From NCBI GenBank assembly GCA_003151435.1, contig PLXP01000110.1, positions 1 to 49,299 on the forward strand: a stretch of 49,299 nt of DNA, in the 5' to 3' direction. This document shows, piece by piece, positions 44,019-49,299 of this stretch; the first letter of the stretch is position 1, and each line of letters opens with the position of its first letter. The notes under the pieces were generated by a model. It was not told the origin of the DNA and ran no database searches. It saw only the letters and a list, made by a program, of their open reading frames with translations. The position numbers and the translations under genes are program-made. The stretch comes from Acidobacteriaceae bacterium. Lineage in GTDB: Bacteria; Acidobacteriota; Terriglobia; Terriglobales; Acidobacteriaceae.

Positions 44019-44088
44019 CTGACCACTGACAACTGACAACTGACCACTGACCACTGACCACTGACCACTGACCACTGACCACTGACAA
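44019..44088. repeat. Tandem heptamer array, 7 bp x 10
   Basis: Ten copies of CTGACCA or CTGACAA run without a break, then CTGG. It ends 11 bp before the clpB start codon, so it forms most of the clpB leader sequence, and the GGAG ribosome binding site follows it directly. Copy number in such arrays usually varies between strains. Confidence 0.92.
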
Positions 44089-44099
44089 CTGGAGTTCTA

Positions 44100-46724
44100 A
44101 TGGCTATTCGTTGGGAAAAACTGACCGTCAAATCGCAGCAGGCGATGCAGCAGGCGCAGGAGCGCGCGGCTGAGCTGGGTAATCCTGAGATTCAGCCCAC
44201 GCACTTGTTGCTGGCCCTGATTGAGGATCGCGAAGGCGTCATTCCCGCAGTGCTGGGAAAGATCGGTGTTCCCACCGAGCGGCTGGAGACCGAACTGCAC
44301 CAGATCGAGGAAAAACTGCCTCGCGTGTCCGGTGCGGCCGCCCAGCCGAGCATCAGCCAGGCCCTCAACAAGGTTGTGGACCAGGCCTTCCGCGAGGCCG
44401 CGAACTTCAAGGACGAGTACGTCTCGACCGAGCATTTGCTCCTGGGCGCCTCGCACCTCAAGGGCGATGCGGCGCGCGAGGCGCTGGTGTCGCTGGGCGC
44501 CACGCACGACGCCATTTTGACGGCGCTGACCGCGGTGCGCGGATCGCAGCGCGTGACGGATCAGAATCCCGAGGGCAAATTCCAGGCCTTGGAAAAATAC
44601 GCCAAAGACCTGACGGAGTTGGCGCGCCGCGGCAAGCTCGACCCCGTGATCGGCCGCGACGAGGAAATTCGCCGCGTCATCCAGGTGCTCAGCCGCCGCA
44701 CCAAGAACAATCCTGTCCTCATCGGCGAGCCCGGCGTCGGCAAAACGGCCATCGTCGAAGGTTTGGCGCGCCGCATCGTCTCCGGCGACGTACCGGAGAG
44801 TCTCAAAGACAAGCGCGTCATCTCGCTCGACCTCGGTTCGATGCTCGCGGGCGCCAAGTATCGCGGCGAGTTCGAAGACCGGCTCAAGGCCGTGCTCAAA
44901 GAAATTGAGGAATCGAACGGGCAGGTTGTGCTCTTCATCGACGAGTTGCACACGCTGGTCGGCGCGGGCGCGGCCGAGGGCGCAATCGACGCCAGCAACA
45001 TGTTGAAGCCGGCCCTGGCGCGCGGCGAACTGCGGGCCATCGGCGCCACCACGCTGAACGAGTATCGCAAATACATCGAAAAGGACGCCGCTCTGGAGCG
45101 GCGTTTCCAAATCGTCTACGTGGGCGAACCGAACGTGGAAGACACGATCGCGATTCTTCGCGGGCTGAAAGAGCGCTACGAAGCCCACCATAATGTGCGC
45201 ATCAAGGACGCCGCGATTGTGGCGGCTGCAACGCTGTCGCATCGCTACATCAGTGACCGGTTCCTGCCCGACAAGGCCATCGACCTGGTGGATGAAGCCG
45301 CGGCTTCGCTAGCCATTCAGATTGGGTCGGTGCCCACGGAGATCGATCAACTGGAGCGCGAGACCACTTCCCTCGAGATTGAACGCGCCGCGTTGAAGCG
45401 CGAGACCGATGCCAACAGCCGCGAGCGGCTCGAAGTAGTGGAGCGCGATGTGGCCGCGCACAAGGAGCAGATCACGGCTCTGCGTTCGCGGTGGACGAAG
45501 GAGCGCGACGCCATCACGCGGATGAGTGAATTGAAGAAACGGATCGAGGCGCTGCGCTTCGAGGCCGAAGAGCAGACGCGCAAGGGAATGCTTGATCGCG
45601 CCGCGCAGATCCAATATGGCGAGCTGCCCAAAATGGAAGCGGAGCTGAAAAAGCTGAATGCGCTCCAGGACGGCAATACGGGCATGGCGCGCATGTTGAA
45701 AGAAGAAGTCGACGAAGAGGATATCGCCGGCATCGTGAGCAAGTGGACAGGAATTCCCGTGTCGCGCATGCTTGAGGGAGAAGTGAAGAAGCTGGTGCAG
45801 ATGGAAACACGTCTGCGCGAGCGCGTCATTGGCCAGGACGCGGCGCTGACGGTGGTCGCGAATGCCATCCGCCGCTCGCGCGCGGGGCTCAGCGATCCCA
45901 AGCGCCCCATCGGCTCGTTCATCTTCCTCGGACCCACGGGCGTGGGGAAAACAGAGACCGCGCGCGCGTTGGCTGAGTTCCTCTTCGATGACGAGCAGTC
46001 CATGATTCGCATCGACATGAGCGAGTACATGGAGAAACACGCCGTGGCGAGGCTCATCGGCGCGCCTCCGGGCTATGTGGGCTACGACGAGGGCGGCCAG
46101 TTGACCGAGGCCGTGCGGCGCAGGCCCTACGCGGTGATCCTGTTCGACGAGATCGAGAAAGCGCATCCGGATGTGTTCAACATCCTGCTGCAGGTGATGG
46201 ATGACGGGCGTTTGACCGACGCGAAGGGCCGCACGGTGGACTTCAAAAACACCGTGCTGATCATGACGTCGAACCTGGGCGCGCAACTGCTGCTGGGCGA
46301 CGCGCTCAAGAGCGAACACGATTACGAGATGGCGCGCGAGAGCGTGATGCGCGTCCTGCGTGAGCACTTCCGTCCGGAGTTCCTCAACCGCGTGGACGAC
46401 ACGGTCATCTTCCGTTCGCTGGGCCACGCGCAGATGAGCGAGATCCTCGAATTGCGGCTGGACGAACTGCGCAAGATGCTGGAAGATCGCGCGATTTCGC
46501 TGGAGCTCACCGAGCCGGCGCGGCAACTGATTCTGGCTTCAGGGTCGGATGCGGCGTACGGGGCGCGTCCGCTGAAGAGGGCATTGCAGCGCATGATTCA
46601 GGACCCGCTGGCCATGAAGATCCTCGACGGCGAAGTCCTGCACGGCGCGCACGTCCGCATCGACGTAGACCGCAAATCGAACCAGTTGCGTTTCGAGCCG
46701 ATGACCCGCGAGGCGATGGCGTAA
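44100..46724 (+). CDS. clpB: ATP-dependent disaggregase ClpB
   Basis: This 874-aa hexameric Hsp100 AAA+ chaperone pulls proteins out of aggregates with DnaK. The order is an N-terminal Clp repeat domain (1-150), AAA-1 with Walker A GEPGVGKT (about 209-216) and Walker [11 protein letters not shown], and then the long coiled-coil middle domain (about 400-530, rich in Glu/Arg/Lys) that marks ClpB rather than ClpA/C. AAA-2 with GPTGVGKT (about 611-618) and [11 protein letters not shown] follows, then a C-terminal sensor-2 domain with [10 protein letters not shown]. Length fits. It follows hsp20 and is preceded by a heptamer array; two TTGACA hexamers (43931, 43945) might serve its own promoter. 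A strong terminator follows. Confidence 0.97.
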   Translation: MAIRWEKLTVKSQQAMQQAQERAAELGNPEIQPTHLLLALIEDREGVIPAVLGKIGVPTERLETELHQIEEKLPRVSGAAAQPSISQALNKVVDQAFREAANFKDEYVSTEHLLLGASHLKGDAAREALVSLGATHDAILTALTAVRGSQRVTDQNPEGKFQALEKYAKDLTELARRGKLDPVIGRDEEIRRVIQVLSRRTKNNPVLIGEPGVGKTAIVEGLARRIVSGDVPESLKDKRVISLDLGSMLAGAKYRGEFEDRLKAVLKEIEESNGQVVLFIDELHTLVGAGAAEGAIDASNMLKPALARGELRAIGATTLNEYRKYIEKDAALERRFQIVYVGEPNVEDTIAILRGLKERYEAHHNVRIKDAAIVAAATLSHRYISDRFLPDKAIDLVDEAAASLAIQIGSVPTEIDQLERETTSLEIERAALKRETDANSRERLEVVERDVAAHKEQITALRSRWTKERDAITRMSELKKRIEALRFEAEEQTRKGMLDRAAQIQYGELPKMEAELKKLNALQDGNTGMARMLKEEVDEEDIAGIVSKWTGIPVSRMLEGEVKKLVQMETRLRERVIGQDAALTVVANAIRRSRAGLSDPKRPIGSFIFLGPTGVGKTETARALAEFLFDDEQSMIRIDMSEYMEKHAVARLIGAPPGYVGYDEGGQLTEAVRRRPYAVILFDEIEKAHPDVFNILLQVMDDGRLTDAKGRTVDFKNTVLIMTSNLGAQLLLGDALKSEHDYEMARESVMRVLREHFRPEFLNRVDDTVIFRSLGHAQMSEILELRLDELRKMLEDRAISLELTEPARQLILASGSDAAYGARPLKRALQRMIQDPLAMKILDGEVLHGAHVRIDVDRKSNQLRFEPMTREAMA

Positions 46725-46781
46725 CCACCTGCTGAGTTAGCGTTGTTCGCGGAACGAGCCGCGCGGATCAGTACTGAATGG

Positions 46782-46815
46782 GGCCTCGAAGGTTGATCCT
46801 TCGAGGCCTTCATCT
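46782..46815 (+). terminator. Rho-independent terminator of clpB
   Basis: GGCCTCGAAGG (46782-46792), loop TTGAT, CCTTCGAGGCC (46798-46808) form a perfect 11-bp stem, followed by TTCATCTTTCT. It lies about 58 bp after the clpB stop. The reverse strand lacks a T-run, so it acts mainly on the rightward transcript. Confidence 0.85.
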
Positions 46816-46882
46816 TTCTCTTCAACAGCGATGATGCGGCCGGCTCGCACCTGCGCTCCGCTTTGCAATGACTGTCGTCAAG

Positions 46883-47434
46883 CTATTGCCCGAGCGCGGA
46901 TTCGATGGCAGCCTGGACCTGCGGCGAATCGGGAGTGACGTTCGGTTCGAACCGCGCGACCGGCTTGCCGTTGCGATCGAAGAGGAACTTGGTGAAATTC
47001 CACTTGATGTCTCCGCCGATCTGCGGGTTCGCCGATTTGTCGGTGAGGAACTTATACAGCGGGGTTTCATCGTCACCGAGCACCGAGACCTTGGCCATCA
47101 TGGGGAAGGTCACGTTGTACTTGCTGCTACAGAACTTCTTGATCTCCTCCTCGGTGCCTGGCTCCTGGGAGGCGAAGTTGTTGGCCGGGATGCCGACGAT
47201 GACCAGGCCGCGGTCCTTGTACTTCTCGTAGAGCGCTTCGAGCCCCGCGTACTGTGGCGTAAATCCGCAACGGCTGGCCACATTCACCAGCAGCACGGCC
47301 TTTCCGCTGTAGCTCTTGAGACTGACGGGCTGGTGGTCAATGGATTTCAACGTGAAGTCGTAGATGCTGGCCGACTGCGCGACTGCCATCACAGTCGCGA
47401 TCGACAGCATCAGGAACAAGCTCAATTTGCGCAC
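46883..47434 (-). CDS. Exported cysteine-type glutathione peroxidase
   Basis: This 183-aa thioredoxin-fold enzyme reduces peroxides, typically with thioredoxin in bacteria. It has a signal peptide (RKLSLFLMLSIATVMAVAQ) followed by IYDFTLKSIDHQPVSLKSYSG. The catalytic cysteine is in NVASRCGFT; the resolving-region KFCSS and the WNFTKFLFD tryptophan motif are also present. The cysteine replaces the selenocysteine of animal forms. A GTG start at 47434 is chosen because it places the charged residues directly before the signal core and has GAGGGG upstream; an in-frame ATG at 47470 is the other option. A periplasmic location is predicted. Confidence 0.9.
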   Translation of the reverse strand: MRKLSLFLMLSIATVMAVAQSASIYDFTLKSIDHQPVSLKSYSGKAVLLVNVASRCGFTPQYAGLEALYEKYKDRGLVIVGIPANNFASQEPGTEEEIKKFCSSKYNVTFPMMAKVSVLGDDETPLYKFLTDKSANPQIGGDIKWNFTKFLFDRNGKPVARFEPNVTPDSPQVQAAIESALGQ

Positions 47435-47541
47435 GACAATCCCCCTCGAAGGTAGGCTGGACTTGATCATAAGGGGTCCGAGGGCATGGAATTGTCAATA
47501 AATTGTCACACGACGCGATGCTACCCGCAGCACGCTTGCAA

Positions 47542-49299
47542 CTACTGCCTCAGCTCCACCAGCGTCGCCCCCTGCCCGCCCTCATTCTGCGGCGCTTCTG
47601 CGAGCGTGGCCACATGCGGATGGCCCTTCAGAAATTCCCGCACCCCCCGCCGCAATATCCCCGCCCCGTGCCCGTGAATCACGCGGACGCGCGGCAGCCC
47701 CGCCAGAAACGCGCGGTCCAGATACTTTTCCAACTCCTCGGTGGCTTCGTCGACAGTGCGGCCGATGAGGTTGATCTCCATGCGCATCTCGTCGGTGTTG
47801 GCGCTGGTCACGGTCACGTGCACGTTCTTCTGCTGACGAGCTGCGGCCAGCGGATCGGCCCGTTCCATGATGCGCGACTCCGCCGCTTTCACCACTTCGG
47901 CAATGTCGTCGCGTTTGACCCGCATCTTGATGGGGCCGAGAGCGACTTCAAAAAGATCCTTCTCCACTTCGCGCTGCACCGTGGCGATTTTGTTCATCGA
48001 CTTGAGCCGCACCTGGTCGCCGGCCGCCACGTGCCGCACGATGTGCGGCTGCGCATTCGCGTCTCCCTGGTCGGCGCCCGTGCGATGCGCCACCACGGTC
48101 TGGTTGAAGCTCTCCTGAAACTCGCGTCGCAGGCGCAACATGCGGCGTTCCGCTTCCTTTGACAGCTTCTGTTGCGCGGCGCGATCTTCAATGGCGCGCA
48201 CCGTCTCGCGCATCTGGAATTCAAAATCCTTCAGCAGCGACGCCAGCTTGGTTTCCAGTTCGCGCGTGCGGTTGCGCAGCTCCACATCACCCTCGCGGGC
48301 AAGCTTGGCGCGCTCCTGGTTAAGCGCGTACTGCTGCTCGCGTGCGGCCTTTCGATCCTCTTCAAGCTGCGTCAGCTCCTTGTGCAGGCGGTCGAGGAAC
48401 CGCGCAATATCCACCTGCTGCGAGCCCAGCCGCTGGCGCGCCGCGACAATGATGCTTGCGTTGAGGCCCAGCCGCTCCGCGGTCTGGATGCCGGCGGACG
48501 CCCCCGGCACTCCGAGCCGCAATTGATAGTTGGGAACCAGCGTCACTTCATCCACGCCGGCCGCTGCATTCAGCACGCCGGGAGTATTGGCGGCGTAGAC
48601 CTTGAGCGACGTGTGGTGCGTGGAGATCAGCGACCACGCACCCGCGGTGAGAAAAAAGCTGGCCACTGCGACGGCGAGAGCCGAGCCTTCTTCCGGATCG
48701 GTGGCCGATCCCAGCTCGTCCAGCAGCACCAGCGAATACGTATCCGCAAGCCGCGAGAGGCGATCGAGGTTGGTGATGTGCGCGGAGAAGGTAGACAGCG
48801 CTGCCTCAATGGATTGCGCGTCGCCAATGTCGGCGAGGAAGGCGTGAAAGACCGGAAAACTGGCAGCGGTGGCGGGGACCGGCAACCCTGCCTGCGCCAT
48901 CATGGCCAGCAGCGCCGTAGTCTTGAGCGTAACGGTTTTTCCGCCTGTGTTGGGGCCGCTGATAATGAGCTGGCGGTGTTCGTGGGTCAGCTCCAGCGTG
49001 AGGGGAACAACGCCCGTGTTATGCCTGGCGCCGGCCGCGCGCAGACGCTTCTCCAGCAGCGGATGCCGCGCTGCTTCGAGGTGCATGACGTCGGGCGTCA
49101 TGGTGGGGGCCACGCAGTCGTAGTCGCGTGCGAAGCGGGCGCGAGCCTGCAGGCTGTCGACCAGGGCGAGCACGCGCGCGCCTTCCACCAGCGCTTGGGA
49201 GTAGCCGCCCACCTGGCGGGTGAGGGCGACAAAGATGCGGTGAATCTCGCCTTGCTCCTCTTCCAGCAATCTGACCAGTTCGTTGTTCTGCTCGATGGT
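47542..49299 (-). CDS. mutS2: Endonuclease MutS2 (5' end outside the window)
   Basis: The visible 585 residues are the ATPase core and C-terminus; about 200 N-terminal residues lie beyond the right edge, and the frame remains open to the last base. The Walker A loop is ISGPNTGGKTVTLKT and Walker B is LVLLDELGSATDPEEGSALA with the STHHTSLKVYA that follows. The long coiled-coil clamp (LHKELTQLEEDRKAAREQQY onwards) and a C-terminal Smr nuclease domain (VRVIHGHGAGILRRGVREFL) mark MutS2 rather than MutS. MutS2 suppresses recombination and, in some bacteria, rescues collided ribosomes. Confidence 0.95.
   Translation of the reverse strand, partial: TIEQNNELVRLLEEEQGEIHRIFVALTRQVGGYSQALVEGARVLALVDSLQARARFARDYDCVAPTMTPDVMHLEAARHPLLEKRLRAAGARHNTGVVPLTLELTHEHRQLIISGPNTGGKTVTLKTTALLAMMAQAGLPVPATAASFPVFHAFLADIGDAQSIEAALSTFSAHITNLDRLSRLADTYSLVLLDELGSATDPEEGSALAVAVASFFLTAGAWSLISTHHTSLKVYAANTPGVLNAAAGVDEVTLVPNYQLRLGVPGASAGIQTAERLGLNASIIVAARQRLGSQQVDIARFLDRLHKELTQLEEDRKAAREQQYALNQERAKLAREGDVELRNRTRELETKLASLLKDFEFQMRETVRAIEDRAAQQKLSKEAERRMLRLRREFQESFNQTVVAHRTGADQGDANAQPHIVRHVAAGDQVRLKSMNKIATVQREVEKDLFEVALGPIKMRVKRDDIAEVVKAAESRIMERADPLAAARQQKNVHVTVTSANTDEMRMEINLIGRTVDEATEELEKYLDRAFLAGLPRVRVIHGHGAGILRRGVREFLKGHPHVATLAEAPQNEGGQGATLVELRQ

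Noticed and set aside
44019..44088. Tandem heptamers considered as a CRISPR array
   Set aside because: Units are 7 bp and contiguous, there are no spacers and no cas genes.

Overview
The window (about 49.3 kb, high GC) looks like a chromosome segment of an Acidobacteriota bacterium, most likely class Terriglobia. The reasons are a secreted protein of the VWFA-related acidobacterial family (28687-30906), a giant NHL-repeat/Ig-repeat surface protein (13813-17949), and several families of short interspersed repeats that fill most gaps between genes. I saw no rRNA, tRNA or CRISPR array. All calls come from reading the sequence and translations; no database search was run.

Layout. 1-6.8 kb: thpR, then a leftward cell-surface polysaccharide block with a polyprenyl-phosphate sugar-1-phosphate transferase and the complete dTDP-L-rhamnose operon rmlB-rmlA-rmlC-rmlD, each pair overlapping by 4 bp. 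7.2-13.2 kb: a rightward trehalose/maltose cluster with a TreS-maltokinase fusion that carries an in-frame copy of an interspersed repeat, a glycosyltransferase-like protein and a membrane protein. 13.6-18.7 kb: the NHL/Ig protein behind a CRP/FNR-like site, followed by a small beta-barrel outer-membrane protein. 18.9-25 kb: a family 2 glycosyltransferase, an NAD(P)-binding oxidoreductase, an alkyltransferase-like protein, a partner-switching module (SpoIIE phosphatase, anti-sigma kinase, STAS antagonist) and an M24 peptidase.

25-31 kb: two small membrane-protein genes, a serine hydrolase, and a second 467-bp copy of the small-protein pair in which the first gene is truncated and the second, 59-aa gene is intact; then the VWFA-related protein. 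31-36 kb (leftward): a GNAT acetyltransferase, an ArnT-like GT39 glycosyltransferase, nrnA and rbfA. 36.08-37.35 kb: a compact transposable element with perfect 18-bp terminal inverted repeats and an 8-bp target duplication. It contains no transposase, only a ribbon-helix-helix gene and a divergent membrane-protein gene that share a symmetric promoter/operator. 37.6-43 kb: a membrane diguanylate cyclase, a repeat-filled gap with a possible Tat-signal gene remnant, a TauE/DUF1634 pair, a DUF971 protein and a second TauE-like permease. 43.2-49.3 kb: hsp20 and clpB with an HspR (HAIR)-like operator, glutathione peroxidase, and mutS2 running off the window.

The most unusual features are the transposase-less element with its self-contained divergent regulatory unit (36082-37351), the interspersed repeat domesticated inside the maltokinase reading frame (about 10538-10608), and the 467-bp duplication that preserves the 59-aa gene.
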